DNA of 59,163 bases from Bacteroidota bacterium (GCA_021824625.1 JAKAKE010000008.1:1-59163), one strand, 5' to 3'; positions 34,421 to 43,155 are shown, counted from the first letter of the stretch. The notes: generated by a model from the sequence alone, not told the origin. Translations and numbers: made by a program.

Positions 34421-35065
34421 TTATTCATTTGATTTCATACGTTTCTTTGTCTTCTCATAATCATGCCTGCCTTTATCAGTCAAAACACCGGTAAACATAA
34501 CATCATATATTATTCTTACGGCATCTCTTGCCGTCAAGGGTAGTGTAGCAAGAATATTCGGGTCGAGCATGTTTTGAAAGATAAAATCGTGCATTAAAAA
34601 AACGACATCATAATTGATATCATCTTTGAAATACCCCTGTCTTTTTCCGTATTCTGCTATTTTGGATGTATTTGCTTTCTTCAGCTCTTCATCGAAGCAA
34701 ATAATTTTTTTCCAGGCATGGGGAATATATTTTTTGACATCTCCGAAGAACTCCTTTGAGAAAGTATAAGATGAAGATAAACTTAAATCAAGCAAATTCT
34801 GAAGTTCTTCTATGAAGTTAACTTTTTCTTCATGTTCTATTCTATAAACAATTGCATCCAGCTTGCTTTTGGTTTCCTGTAATTCCAGATTTATTACTTC
34901 TTCAAAAAGTGATTCTTTTGAAGGGAAATGTTCATAAATAGTTCTCTTACTAATACCAAGCTGATTTGCAAGGTCGTCGGTTTTAACCCTGTTGAAGCCA
35001 TATTTAGCAAACAAATCCTTAGCTCCTTCGAGTATTCGTTGTTTTATTTCCTCTTTATTTGACAT
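34421..35065 (-). CDS. TetR/AcrR-family transcriptional regulator of the efflux operon
   Basis: 214 residues. The N-terminal helix-turn-helix (RILEGAKDLFAKYGFNRVKTDDLANQLGISKRTIYEHFPSKESLFEEVI, about 9-57) is a TetR DNA-binding domain. The remaining helical domain (about 70-205) is the ligand- and dimer-forming part. It is first in the tetR-tolC-adaptor-RND operon (gaps 60, 49, 10 nt). An inverted repeat sits between its start codon and the promoter, so self-regulation and ligand-induced derepression of the pump are inferred. Inducer unknown. Confidence 0.92.
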   Translation of the reverse strand: MSNKEEIKQRILEGAKDLFAKYGFNRVKTDDLANQLGISKRTIYEHFPSKESLFEEVINLELQETKSKLDAIVYRIEHEEKVNFIEELQNLLDLSLSSSYTFSKEFFGDVKKYIPHAWKKIICFDEELKKANTSKIAEYGKRQGYFKDDINYDVVFLMHDFIFQNMLDPNILATLPLTARDAVRIIYDVMFTGVLTDKGRHDYEKTKKRMKSNE

Positions 35066-35098
35066 AAACTAATGGTACTGAATAAACGAAATTAGTTT
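35066..35098. promoter_or_regulatory. Candidate TetR-family operator
   Basis: AAACTAAT (35066-35073) and ATTAGTTT (35091-35098) are perfect 8-bp inverted repeats separated by 17 bp, immediately upstream of the tetR ATG and just downstream of its -7 element. A dimer or pair of dimers bound here would block the start of transcription. Confidence 0.5.
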
Positions 35099-35107
35099 TT
35101 TATGATA

Positions 35108-35136
35108 CAAAAATACAAAATAGTAAATTACTACAA
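35108..35136 (-). promoter_or_regulatory. Promoter of the tetR-efflux operon
   Basis: On the minus strand, TTG (35134-35136), an 18-bp spacer and TATTTTTG (35108-35115) match the Bacteroidota -33/-7 consensus, with the start expected near 35102. Confidence 0.6.
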
Positions 35137-35170
35137 TATTAATTTTTAATTAAATTTTACCTTTATTTTC

Positions 35171-35187
35171 TCCCTTTCATAAAGGGA
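35171..35187. repeat. TCCCTTT/AAAGGGA hairpin
   Basis: 7-bp stem with CAT loop in the gap between tetR and purL, related to the C/G palindromes at 27790, 38956 and 54659. Confidence 0.6.
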
Positions 35188-35311
35188 TATATAAGAGGGA
35201 TTATTAGACTCTATTTCCTTTTCACAATTCTTCATAACATATTTTCAATCATTTATTGAACAATTATCTCATCAATTTTCAACACAAAATAACTTTAATA
35301 CGAAAAAAACG

Positions 35312-35319
35312 TAATTTTG
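35312..35319 (+). promoter_or_regulatory. -7 element (TAATTTTG) upstream of purL
   Basis: TAATTTTG lies 40 bp before the purL ATG, matching TAnnTTTG. No clear -33 TTTG was found at the proper distance. Confidence 0.5.
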
Positions 35320-35358
35320 TTAAGGAGTTTTTTAATTTTTTAAATTTTTATATTTCAG

Positions 35359-37590
35359 ATGAGTTTATTTTCGGAAGTAGAAGTTACATTACAGACAGCC
35401 TTCGAGGTCGGATTAACAGAAGAAGAGTATAATAAAGTTATAGAATTTTTGGGAAGAATACCTACTTACACAGAATTAGGTGTTTATGGTGTAATGTGGA
35501 GTGAACATTGCTCTTATAAAAATTCAATTAAACAATTAAAAACATTACCGCGTTCAGGAGGAAGACTTCTTGTTGAAGCAGGAGCAGAGAATGCCGGATT
35601 AATAGATATTGGCGATGGGTATGCGATTTGCTTCAAGATAGAAAGCCACAATCATCCATCGGCAATTGAACCATTTCAGGGTGCTGCCACAGGAGTAGGA
35701 GGAATTCTTAGGGATATATTTTCCATGGGTGCCAGGCCTATTGCGGCATTAAACTCACTCAGGTTTGGAGAATTAAATTCAGAAAGGACAAAATATCTTA
35801 TTCGTGGTGTTGTCGGTGGAATAGGGCATTACGGAAATTCATTCGGGGTTCCTACTGTTGGCGGAGAAATTTATTTTGAGGATTGTTATTTTGATAATCC
35901 CTTGATTAATGCTATGGCTGTCGGAATAGTGAAAGTAGGAAAGACCGCATCTGCCACAGCCTCAGGAAATGGTAATCCGGTATTCATTGTCGGCAGTAGT
36001 ACAGGCAGGGATGGTATTCATGGTGCATCTCTTCTTGCTTCCCGTGAATTTGATGATGAGACCGAAAATATGAGGCCTACTGTACAGGTTGGTGACCCTT
36101 TTGCAGAAAAACTTCTGCTTGAAGCAACACTCGAACTAATTAAATCTGGTTCTGTTGTTGGTGTTCAGGATATGGGTGCTGCCGGAATTTGCTGTTCCAC
36201 ATCAGAAATGAGTGCAAGAGGTGAAGTCGGAATGTTTGTGGACTTGGATAAAGTTCCTTTACGTGAGAAAGGAATGAGTGCTTATGAAATTATGCTTTCC
36301 GAATCGCAGGAGAGGATGTTATTTATTATTGATAAAGATAAAATTGAGATTGCAAAAGATATTTGCAGGAAGTGGGATGTTCCAATTACTCAAATTGGCG
36401 TAGTAACAAATGATGGTTTGTTGAAAGTATATAGAGAAGGAAAACAGGTTTGCGAACTGAATGCTGATACTCTTGTATTAGGAGGTAAAGCACCACAATA
36501 TGACTTACCGGCAACCATGCCTTCCTATCTTGACATTGTCAATAATGTAAATGTTGATTCACTTGATTTGAAAATTTCATTAGATGAATCTTTTATTAAA
36601 ATACTATCATCAGCAACGATTGCATCCAAGAGATGGATTTTTGAACAGTACGACTCACAGGTCAGGACTAACACAGTTAATATCAAAGGTGATGCAGCAG
36701 TTCTCAGGCTCAAAGAACTACCAAATAAAGGAATTGCAGTCTGCACTGATTGTAATAGTAGATATGCTTACCTTGACCCATACAAAGGTGCAATGATTGC
36801 TGTTGCAGAGGCGGCACGAAATGTTGTTTGTGTTGGTGCCGAACCATTGGCAATAACAAACTGTCTCAACTTTGGCAATCCTTATGACAAGGAAGTTTAT
36901 TGGACGTTTAAAGAAGCAGTGAGAGGTATGGGTAACGCATGCAGGGAATTGAATACACCTGTTACGGGGGGTAATGTCAGCTTCCATAATGAATCGAGAG
37001 ACAGGGCTGTATTTCCAACACCAACCATAGGAATGTTGGGCTTAATTGAAGACATTGGCCATATCTGCAGTGCAGGATTCAAAAATGAAGGAGATTCAAT
37101 TTATTTTCTCGGAAACGACAGGCATGAGCTTGGCGGTTCGGAATATATTAAATTATTTTATGGCGAAGTTGTAGGTAAATGTCCTGACATTGACATCGAT
37201 GAAGAGAAACGGCTGCAAAAAGTATTATTGACTATTATCAGGAAAGGATTAATTAATTCAGCACATGATTGCAGTGAAGGCGGTATAGCTGTGTGTCTTG
37301 CAGAAAAGTCAATTCTTAGTAACAATAATATTGGTGCGGAAATAATACTACCCTGGGATTTATCTGCTTCTTCACTTTTCGGAGAATCTCAATCAAGGGT
37401 AATTGTGAGTTTACCACAATCAAATGAATCGAAATTTGAAGAAATTTGTAAAAAAGAAAATGTTTCATTTTTTAAAATTGGTAAAACCCAAAAAGAGAAG
37501 TTTACCATCAATAATACTATTTCTTACAATGTTGAAGAATTAAGAAACATTTATGAAAATGCAATTCCGTCAATAATGAATAAAGCTTAA
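35359..37590 (+). CDS. purL: Phosphoribosylformylglycinamidine synthase II (small PurL)
   Basis: A 743-residue FGAM synthase subunit, which converts FGAR to FGAM in purine synthesis using ammonia from PurQ, with PurS. Landmarks: TELGVYGVMWSEHCSYKNS, KIESHNHPSAIEPFQGAATGVGGILRD, VGDPFAEK and VQDMGAAGICCSTSEMSARG, then AHDCSEGGIAVCLAE in the second half. The size is that of the Bacillus-type small PurL, not the 1,300-residue fusion. PurS and PurQ are not in the window. Confidence 0.96.
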   Translation: MSLFSEVEVTLQTAFEVGLTEEEYNKVIEFLGRIPTYTELGVYGVMWSEHCSYKNSIKQLKTLPRSGGRLLVEAGAENAGLIDIGDGYAICFKIESHNHPSAIEPFQGAATGVGGILRDIFSMGARPIAALNSLRFGELNSERTKYLIRGVVGGIGHYGNSFGVPTVGGEIYFEDCYFDNPLINAMAVGIVKVGKTASATASGNGNPVFIVGSSTGRDGIHGASLLASREFDDETENMRPTVQVGDPFAEKLLLEATLELIKSGSVVGVQDMGAAGICCSTSEMSARGEVGMFVDLDKVPLREKGMSAYEIMLSESQERMLFIIDKDKIEIAKDICRKWDVPITQIGVVTNDGLLKVYREGKQVCELNADTLVLGGKAPQYDLPATMPSYLDIVNNVNVDSLDLKISLDESFIKILSSATIASKRWIFEQYDSQVRTNTVNIKGDAAVLRLKELPNKGIAVCTDCNSRYAYLDPYKGAMIAVAEAARNVVCVGAEPLAITNCLNFGNPYDKEVYWTFKEAVRGMGNACRELNTPVTGGNVSFHNESRDRAVFPTPTIGMLGLIEDIGHICSAGFKNEGDSIYFLGNDRHELGGSEYIKLFYGEVVGKCPDIDIDEEKRLQKVLLTIIRKGLINSAHDCSEGGIAVCLAEKSILSNNNIGAEIILPWDLSASSLFGESQSRVIVSLPQSNESKFEEICKKENVSFFKIGKTQKEKFTINNTISYNVEELRNIYENAIPSIMNKA

Positions 37591-37627
37591 GAAAATTAAT
37601 TCGTACTACATAATTAGTAATTAAATT

Positions 37628-38191
37628 ATGATTATTCCAATATATAGTTGTTTTCATCCAATATTGAAGAAACAAACATCTCCTGTCAAAGAAATAAATG
37701 GAGATTTAAAAACGCTGGTTGAGAACATGTTTGAAACAATGTACAAAGCAGATGGCATTGGTTTGGCGGCGAATCAGGTTGGAATTGATAAATCTCTCAT
37801 CGTTATTGATATAAATGCAAGCAAGGAGAAACACAGAAATGAACCTCCTATTACAATGATAAACCCTGTAATCGAAAAATTCTCCGATGAAGAAATTGAA
37901 TATGAAGAAGGTTGTCTAAGTGTTCCGAAATTCTATGAAAAATTAATGAGGCCCGAAATTATTCAGATTCGGTATAGTGACCTCGATATGAAAGAACATG
38001 TTGTCGAAGCAACAAATCTTTTATCACGAGTAATGCAGCATGAAGTTGACCACCTTAATGGAATAATTTTTACTGAAAGATTATCCCCGTTAAACAGAAC
38101 ATTAGCAAAAAGTAAATTGAGGAAAATACAGAAGGGGCAAATAGTACCTGATTATCCTTTTGTAAATTCAGATGGGAAATTACTCAATTAA
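37628..38191 (+). CDS. def: Peptide deformylase
   Basis: A 187-residue metalloenzyme that removes the formyl group from new proteins. All three motifs are present: GIGLAANQVG, EEGCLSVP (Cys ligand) and QHEVDHLNG (HExxH). It starts 37 nt after purL. N-terminal IIPIYSCFHPILKK matches the family start (usually I..YGdpvLrk), so ATG 37628 is sound. Confidence 0.95.
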   Translation: MIIPIYSCFHPILKKQTSPVKEINGDLKTLVENMFETMYKADGIGLAANQVGIDKSLIVIDINASKEKHRNEPPITMINPVIEKFSDEEIEYEEGCLSVPKFYEKLMRPEIIQIRYSDLDMKEHVVEATNLLSRVMQHEVDHLNGIIFTERLSPLNRTLAKSKLRKIQKGQIVPDYPFVNSDGKLLN

Positions 38192-38290
38192 TTAAGAATT
38201 ACTAATGGTGGTTATATGATTTTATGAATTGATAAGGTCTAAAAATTCATTTGAAATTTATATTATCAATTATCAATTATTAATTATTAA

Positions 38291-38944
38291 ATGTATCCCG
38301 ATAAATTAAAAGAACTGATTCTTTCAGGGGAATCCTCTACAATAGAATTTAAAAGAAAATTCACTACACCCGAGAAAATTGCAAAAGAGATTTCAGCTTT
38401 TGCAAATACACTTGGAGGCTATCTGATTTTTGGTGTCGAGGATGACGGAAAAATCACAGGTGTAGAAAGTGAAAAGGGTGAAATTGATTTAATTGAGAGA
38501 GCTTGTGGATTTTATCTTGAACCGCAAATTGAACCCCAAATTGAAATAGTTAATTTGAACAACAAAGATGTTGTTGTTATTTACATCAAAGAGAGCAAAA
38601 CAAAACCTCATAAAGTTTTATTTAATCCAGATGAAAAAAAATCTGAAAGAGTCGCATACATAAGAGTTGGCGAGCAGTCTGTCATAGCAAGCCCTGAGAT
38701 GGCAAGAGTATTATCATCACAAAATGCTGACTCAACTCCTGTCAGATTAATTGTCGGAGATAAAGAAAAAAGATTATTCTCTTATTTCGAAAGACATCAA
38801 CGATGTACAGTAATGGATTTTGCTAACCTTGTTAATATATCGAGAAGAAGAGCAGAACGTCTAATGGTTCGTCTTGTCAGAGCAGGTGTATTACAAATTC
38901 ACCAGGATTCAAATTCAGATTATTTTACACTAATTGGGAAATAA
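38291..38944 (+). CDS. AlbA_2/Schlafen-like domain protein with winged helix
   Basis: 217 residues. The N-terminal AlbA_2 (Schlafen AAA-4) domain runs about 10-130: ESSTIEFKRKF, EISAFANTLGGYLIFGVEDDGKITGV and YIRVGEQSVIASPEMARVL. A C-terminal winged helix-turn-helix spans about 160-215 (FANLVNISRRRAERLMVRLVRAGVL). The AlbA_2 fold binds nucleic acid, and the protein is probably a transcriptional regulator or RNA-binding factor. It is convergent with the haem lipoprotein gene at 38980. Target unknown. Confidence 0.8.
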   Translation: MYPDKLKELILSGESSTIEFKRKFTTPEKIAKEISAFANTLGGYLIFGVEDDGKITGVESEKGEIDLIERACGFYLEPQIEPQIEIVNLNNKDVVVIYIKESKTKPHKVLFNPDEKKSERVAYIRVGEQSVIASPEMARVLSSQNADSTPVRLIVGDKEKRLFSYFERHQRCTVMDFANLVNISRRRAERLMVRLVRAGVLQIHQDSNSDYFTLIGK

Positions 38945-38955
38945 TCCCCATTAAT

Positions 38956-38973
38956 CCCCATCTAATAATGGGG
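38956..38973. terminator. Hairpin between convergent genes
   Basis: CCCCAT (38956-38961) pairs with ATGGGG (38968-38973) around a 6-nt loop, between the AlbA_2 gene and the haem lipoprotein gene, followed by GAAAAATT. Could terminate either transcript. Confidence 0.45.
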
Positions 38974-38979
38974 GAAAAA

Positions 38980-39978
38980 TTAATTGTTGAGAGCTCCATT
39001 TGTTACCCATATTTCAAGCTGCCTAAGATTACAATCCGATAATTTCATGTTATTATCAGGCATTGGTACAAATTTAGGTAGATGTTTAATAGCTCCCATG
39101 AACTTTCCATTATCTACAAGTTTTTTTACATTGGGATATCCCTCAAGAGTGATTTTCCCTTGTGGGTCCACATTACTATGACATCCGATACAATTCAGTT
39201 CAAGGATAGGAATTATTGTTTTACCATAAGTGACTGTTGTCGTATCGCATCCTCCTATAGGAGTATCAGAGCAATCCTTATCCAAAGCACCTTCGGCAAT
39301 CCATCTTGCAATCATTGAAATTTGTTGAGATGTAAGACGTTTTTTTGGGGGTGGAGGCATCCTGTCGTCCTCTTCATCACTAAGATTGGTTATGATCTTA
39401 TATATTTTACTTTCTCTGGTATTACCGGGCTTTATTCCTTTTCTGACAATGTTCATATATGAATCTAAGATATAATCTTCCTTAGCAGTACCTTTATTAT
39501 GGCATCCGCTTACGGCACAATTTGAATTAAAGATAGGCAATATATCTCTTCTGAAACAAATACCTGTATCTGTTGAAGGATCATAATTAAAGATATTAAT
39601 TACTGCATATCTTTGATGACGAACATCTATTTTAGGAAAAGCTTTAATCATGGCAGTTACTTTTTGCTGTTTTATTCCGGGATTTGAATAGTATGTAACA
39701 TTTTCACCTTCGGTTTTTGACAATGAACCGCCTCCCATAATTACCTGCCATATAATTGTTTTGTTCGGTAATGGTACATTGTTCCTGCTTGTGAGAAGAG
39801 TATCTTTTAATAATCCCTTCAGTTGTACTGTATCACCGGCACGGATATTTACAGTATCCGGAGAAACTCTAAAAACTATTTTATATGAATCGGTGTTTGG
39901 ACCTTGTATGTCCTCACTACATGAATAAAGTATAATTGCTGCTATTATACTTAAGAATTGTGTAATATATTTGAGCAT
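38980..39978 (-). CDS. Predicted c-type haem lipoprotein (CX4CH...CX2CH)
   Basis: 332 residues with lipobox ILYSC (Cys about 20). About 30-140 resemble an Ig-like domain (VSPDTVNIRAGDTVQLKG). Two haem-type sites follow: CAVSGCH (CX4CH) and, about 100 residues later, CIGCH (CX2CH), each embedded in similar sequences (NCAVSGCHNKG...MPPPPKKRLTSQQISMIARWIAEGALD; NCIGCHSN...MPDNNMKLSDCNLRQLEIWVTNGALNN). These resemble the planctomycete-cytochrome-like and TIGR01904 CxxxxCH...CXXCH families. Anchored at the cell envelope and probably an electron carrier. It is divergent from a second protein with the same motif pair. Confidence 0.75.
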   Translation of the reverse strand: MLKYITQFLSIIAAIILYSCSEDIQGPNTDSYKIVFRVSPDTVNIRAGDTVQLKGLLKDTLLTSRNNVPLPNKTIIWQVIMGGGSLSKTEGENVTYYSNPGIKQQKVTAMIKAFPKIDVRHQRYAVINIFNYDPSTDTGICFRRDILPIFNSNCAVSGCHNKGTAKEDYILDSYMNIVRKGIKPGNTRESKIYKIITNLSDEEDDRMPPPPKKRLTSQQISMIARWIAEGALDKDCSDTPIGGCDTTTVTYGKTIIPILELNCIGCHSNVDPQGKITLEGYPNVKKLVDNGKFMGAIKHLPKFVPMPDNNMKLSDCNLRQLEIWVTNGALNN

Positions 39979-39999
39979 TATTCATTTCAATATTAATAT

Positions 40000-40034
40000 C
40001 AAAAATATTTTTTTAAATTAGTTAAAGCTAATTT
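40000..40034. promoter_or_regulatory. Divergent promoter region of the two haem lipoproteins
   Basis: On the minus strand TATTTTTG (40000-40007) matches TAnnTTTG for the gene ending at 38980. AAATTAG (40015-40021) and CTAATTT (40028-40034) form an inverted repeat with a 6-bp spacer between the two genes. It may be an operator. No clear -7 element was found for the plus-strand operon. Confidence 0.4.
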
Positions 40035-40083
40035 TTAATTTTATTCGTTATTGTATAAGAATACCAAATCAAAAAAATATTTT

Positions 40084-40452
40084 ATGCTAATAAAAATAAA
40101 TTTTATTTTATTGTTTTTTTTCTTGTTGTCATTATTTTCATGTGAGGATGATTTCCCATTTGAAGCAAAAAAGAATTTACCTGAAGGGCATAATGAAGAT
40201 TTTGGGATAGCATATCATAAAAAAGGCTATAAATATCCTTATGAATATGATAGTTCAAGAGGTGAACCGAACTGTGCAGGTGCAAAGTGCCATCATAGCG
40301 ATTTAAGGGGAGGCTTGGCTGAATCAGACAGCTTGCGGGCAGTGTCACCATCATGCTATCAATGCCATGGAAAATTATGGATTGAAATAGACACAGCATT
40401 TAGAAAAATTACAAATTTAAAATTACGAATTAATGTTAGGGATTCAACATGA
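40084..40452 (+). CDS. Small predicted haem lipoprotein (CX4CH...CX2CH)
   Basis: 122 residues. The ATG at 40084 gives a clean lipoprotein signal ending SLFSC (Cys20). A TTG at 40051 would add eleven unrelated residues. Haem-type sites are CAGAKCH (Cys64, Cys69, His70) and CYQCH (Cys91, Cys94, His95), the CX4CH then CX2CH order described for the Geobacter-type TIGR01904 domain. Its stop overlaps the start of the thioredoxin-like gene (ATGA), so it heads the redox operon and may pass electrons with it. Confidence 0.78.
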   Translation: MLIKINFILLFFFLLSLFSCEDDFPFEAKKNLPEGHNEDFGIAYHKKGYKYPYEYDSSRGEPNCAGAKCHHSDLRGGLAESDSLRAVSPSCYQCHGKLWIEIDTAFRKITNLKLRINVRDST

Positions 40453-40970
40453 AAAATATATTTATTTTATTTATTCTAACAATGAATATATTATTTTCAA
40501 ATATTCTTTTATCTGTTCCGAATGAAAATTCTGCTGATATTAAAGTTGGGAATTTGGCACCGGATTTTAAAGGAGAAATTTTGGACGGTAAGGAATTGAA
40601 ACTATCGGATTATAAAGGAAAAGTAATTTTACTGGATTTTTGGGCGAGCTGGTGCGGGCCTTGCCAGAAGGAACTGCCTTTCTTATTTCAAATGTATGAT
40701 GATAATGAAGACAGAAATTTTATTACTATTGCCGTTAATATTGATAAGAAATTAAATTCGGCACAGAAATTTTTGGATAAACTTACGGAGAAAGCTCATT
40801 TCCCGATAGTGTGGGACAGTAAATCGGAAATCCCTGCTTTATACAATATCGAATCAATGCCTACTACAATTTTTATTGATAAAAATGGTGTAATCAGGTT
40901 TATACATACCGGATTTACTGATTCATCAAAGGATTTGCTTAGGCAGGAATTAGAAGAACTGCTGAAATAA
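40449..40970 (+). CDS. TlpA/ResA-like periplasmic thioredoxin
   Basis: 173 residues with an N-terminal signal (to about residue 24) and the AhpC/TSA-TlpA fold: VGNLAPDFKGEILDGKELKLSDYKGKVILLDFWASWCGPC (here broken as KVILLDFWASWCGPC; Cys69 and Cys72) and the cis-proline SMPTT. Such proteins reduce disulfides or haem-binding cysteines outside the cytoplasm. Neighbours suggest it serves the cysteine-rich haem and DUF4266 proteins. Translationally coupled to the preceding gene. Confidence 0.9.
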   Translation: MKNIFILFILTMNILFSNILLSVPNENSADIKVGNLAPDFKGEILDGKELKLSDYKGKVILLDFWASWCGPCQKELPFLFQMYDDNEDRNFITIAVNIDKKLNSAQKFLDKLTEKAHFPIVWDSKSEIPALYNIESMPTTIFIDKNGVIRFIHTGFTDSSKDLLRQELEELLK

Positions 40971-40992
40971 TTATGAATTGTGGATATGTATT

Positions 40993-41208
40993 ATGAAAAA
41001 AATTAGAATATTAATATTTGTTTTGTTGATTGGATTGTGTGTTGGGTGTTCGACAGTTCAGCCCTGGGAGAGGGAAAGCCTGTCGAGTCCTATCATGATA
41101 TTTGATAAAAACCCGATAGAGAAAGGCATTAAAATTCATCATATAGAATTTCGTGAAGGCTCTGCAGGTGCTACCGGCTCACAAAGCGGCGGATGCGGTT
41201 GCGGGTGA
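40993..41208 (+). CDS. DUF4266-family mini-lipoprotein with CGCG tail
   Basis: 71 residues from ATG 40993. Signal with lipobox CVGC (Cys19), a STVQPWERE segment conserved in DUF4266, and a C-terminus AGATGSQSGGCGCG (58-71). The AGATGS stretch resembles the (S/T)GAT-x-(S/T) site where ApbE attaches FMN in NqrC/RnfG, and Cys68/Cys70 could bind a metal or be modified. DUF4266 and DUF3570 genes are known to occur side by side. An earlier ATG at 40978 would add five residues and is less likely. The next ATG lies inside its own glycine-cysteine tail. Confidence 0.85.
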   Translation: MKKIRILIFVLLIGLCVGCSTVQPWERESLSSPIMIFDKNPIEKGIKIHHIEFREGSAGATGSQSGGCGCG

Positions 41209-42449
41209 AATTAATTACGGATTACAAATTACGAATTGTGCTTAAGAATTTTAATCTTAGATTGTTATTAAGATTTACTTTATTAATAATATTAATTACT
41301 AATTTTCAAGTGATTGTAAGTAAATCTCAGGAACTTCCGCCGGATGCAATTCAGGTGGATTTCAATAGTTATTTTGATAATTTTGGTGTTTCAATTATAT
41401 ATCCTGAAGTTTCATTTTCAAAATCATTATCCGAAGGTACAAGTATTAACGGGAGAGTATTAGTGGACGTAATTACTACTGCTTCGATGAAAAGTCATTT
41501 CGACAGTGTTTATTCATTTGTAAATACAAAGCAAGGTTTGGATGCATTCACTTCGGCAAGCAAAAGAACACACGGAGGCAGTGATAATATACCCGATGAA
41601 TTAAGAGGTGAATTTGGTTTCGGCATTGTGCAGTTACTTGGTGATGCAACTGCTTCATTGACAAACTTATATAGTATCGAACACGATTATTCATCAGAAA
41701 CAATTGCAGGAAGCCTTTCAATTCCATTCGCAAAAAAGAATACAACAATTCAACTTGGAATAGTGGAAAGCTGGGATAAAAATTATCCCCAAACAAGAAC
41801 ATGGACAGCAGATAAATCAGTTTTATCGTCAACTCTGACATTTACACAAATATTCAGCACTGATTTTATTGCACAATTGGAATTGTTTTACAGCAATTTA
41901 TCGGGATTTTTATCCGACCCTTATCAAGTAGTAACTGTTGTAAATTATGACTCATCTTATTTGCAAAAATTTGAACCGGTTTATCCTGATTACAGGAATA
42001 GAGCCGCCGCCGGTTTTAGAACCCTTATAAGACTGGCTGATATATCTTCACTTCAGTTAGGATATAGATATTATACAGATGATTGGGATATTAAATCTCA
42101 CACATTATCAGGTTTATATCAACACCAATTGTTCGAGGATAAATTACTTCTGGGTGCAGGTATCAGAACTTATTTTCAGAGTAAAGCAAAATTCTTCAAA
42201 GCTGAATATGATAAACCGGAAGAATTTATGAGTGTCGACCCGAAATTGAATGGAATTTTCTCAAATGAATTTGAATTTAATTTATCTTTGAATGGTTCAT
42301 TAATACCAATTATAGAAAATGAAAAATTAGAATTGAATGGAAGATTTAATTTATATATAAGGAAAACAGATTCTCCTGACTGGCACTCAAGATATGATAA
42401 GCTTTATGCATTTCTTATGAGTTTCGGTTTCAGGTTTATTTTGAATTAA
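41193..42449 (+). CDS. DUF3570-family outer membrane beta-barrel protein
   Basis: 418 residues with the DUF3570 layout: after a hydrophobic export segment (LLLRFTLLIILITNFQVIV), VDFNSYFDNFGVSIIYPEVSFSKSLSEG and VLVDVITTASMKSHFDS are conserved, and the body is a series of amphipathic strands ending KLYAFLMSFGFRFIL. The ATG at 41193 overlaps DUF4266 by 16 nt. Since 41212-41240 looks like an intergenic repeat, the true start may be the GTG near 41237. DUF3570 has no proven function. It sits with DUF4266, NusG-II and ApbE as usual for this set. Confidence 0.85.
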   Translation: MRLRVKLITDYKLRIVLKNFNLRLLLRFTLLIILITNFQVIVSKSQELPPDAIQVDFNSYFDNFGVSIIYPEVSFSKSLSEGTSINGRVLVDVITTASMKSHFDSVYSFVNTKQGLDAFTSASKRTHGGSDNIPDELRGEFGFGIVQLLGDATASLTNLYSIEHDYSSETIAGSLSIPFAKKNTTIQLGIVESWDKNYPQTRTWTADKSVLSSTLTFTQIFSTDFIAQLELFYSNLSGFLSDPYQVVTVVNYDSSYLQKFEPVYPDYRNRAAAGFRTLIRLADISSLQLGYRYYTDDWDIKSHTLSGLYQHQLFEDKLLLGAGIRTYFQSKAKFFKAEYDKPEEFMSVDPKLNGIFSNEFEFNLSLNGSLIPIIENEKLELNGRFNLYIRKTDSPDWHSRYDKLYAFLMSFGFRFILN

Positions 42450-42462
42450 ATATGGAGGACTT

Positions 42463-43146
42463 ATGAATAGAAGACAATTTGTCGGAGGAAGCATATTGAC
42501 AGCAGGCGGTTTTATTGCATTTAATAAGATTTTTGCAAAAAACAGTTTAAATATAAATTCAAATAAAATAAATTTCAATTCAATAGATATCGAAATATTA
42601 TGCGATGAACCAAATATCGCATATGATTCCTTATCATCATTTTTGAAATTATTAAATGTTTCGAATGTGAAAATCGAAGAACATCAGCTTATCGGGAATT
42701 ACACAGGTGATATTGTTTTTATTTATAATAATTGCCTTGTGAATTACAAAGCCGATAATACAAAACATTCTCATCTTGTGAAAAACATCAGTGAAAATCT
42801 TCGGCTTCCAAGGAAAATTAAGAATCCAACACTCATTAAAGCCGTAACAAATACAAAAAATACTTCACCGAAATTTGTCAATGTATTTATAGATAATAAA
42901 ATTGTTGACAAATTAAAAATTGATGAGAATAAAAAGGATATACATGTTTCAACTAATAATGGTGATTTATATTTTTCAATAAATAATCATAATGTGTTTG
43001 CAACACATAGTTCCTGCAAACATAAGACCTGCATACACGCAGGGGCTATAAACAAAGCAGGACAGAATATAATTTGCGTTCCGAATAATATCAGGATTGC
43101 TTTAGATGGGAATCATGAACAGAGTATGGATGCGATTACTTTTTAA
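42463..43146 (+). CDS. NusG domain II-containing exported protein
   Basis: 227 residues. The N-terminus has a twin-arginine-like signal (NRRQFVGGSILTAGGFIAF). Residues about 145-222 are a NusG domain II fold: NVFIDNKIVDKLKI, GDLYFSINNHNVFATHSSCKHKTCIHAGAI (three Cys and two His in a row) and NIICVPNNIRIAL. Such exported NusG-II proteins are commonly encoded next to ApbE/FMN-binding proteins. The cysteine/histidine-rich loop could bind a cofactor. The first half is not recognised. Spacing to neighbours 13 and 9 nt. Confidence 0.8.
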   Translation: MNRRQFVGGSILTAGGFIAFNKIFAKNSLNINSNKINFNSIDIEILCDEPNIAYDSLSSFLKLLNVSNVKIEEHQLIGNYTGDIVFIYNNCLVNYKADNTKHSHLVKNISENLRLPRKIKNPTLIKAVTNTKNTSPKFVNVFIDNKIVDKLKIDENKKDIHVSTNNGDLYFSINNHNVFATHSSCKHKTCIHAGAINKAGQNIICVPNNIRIALDGNHEQSMDAITF

Positions 43147-43155
43147 TTATGAATT

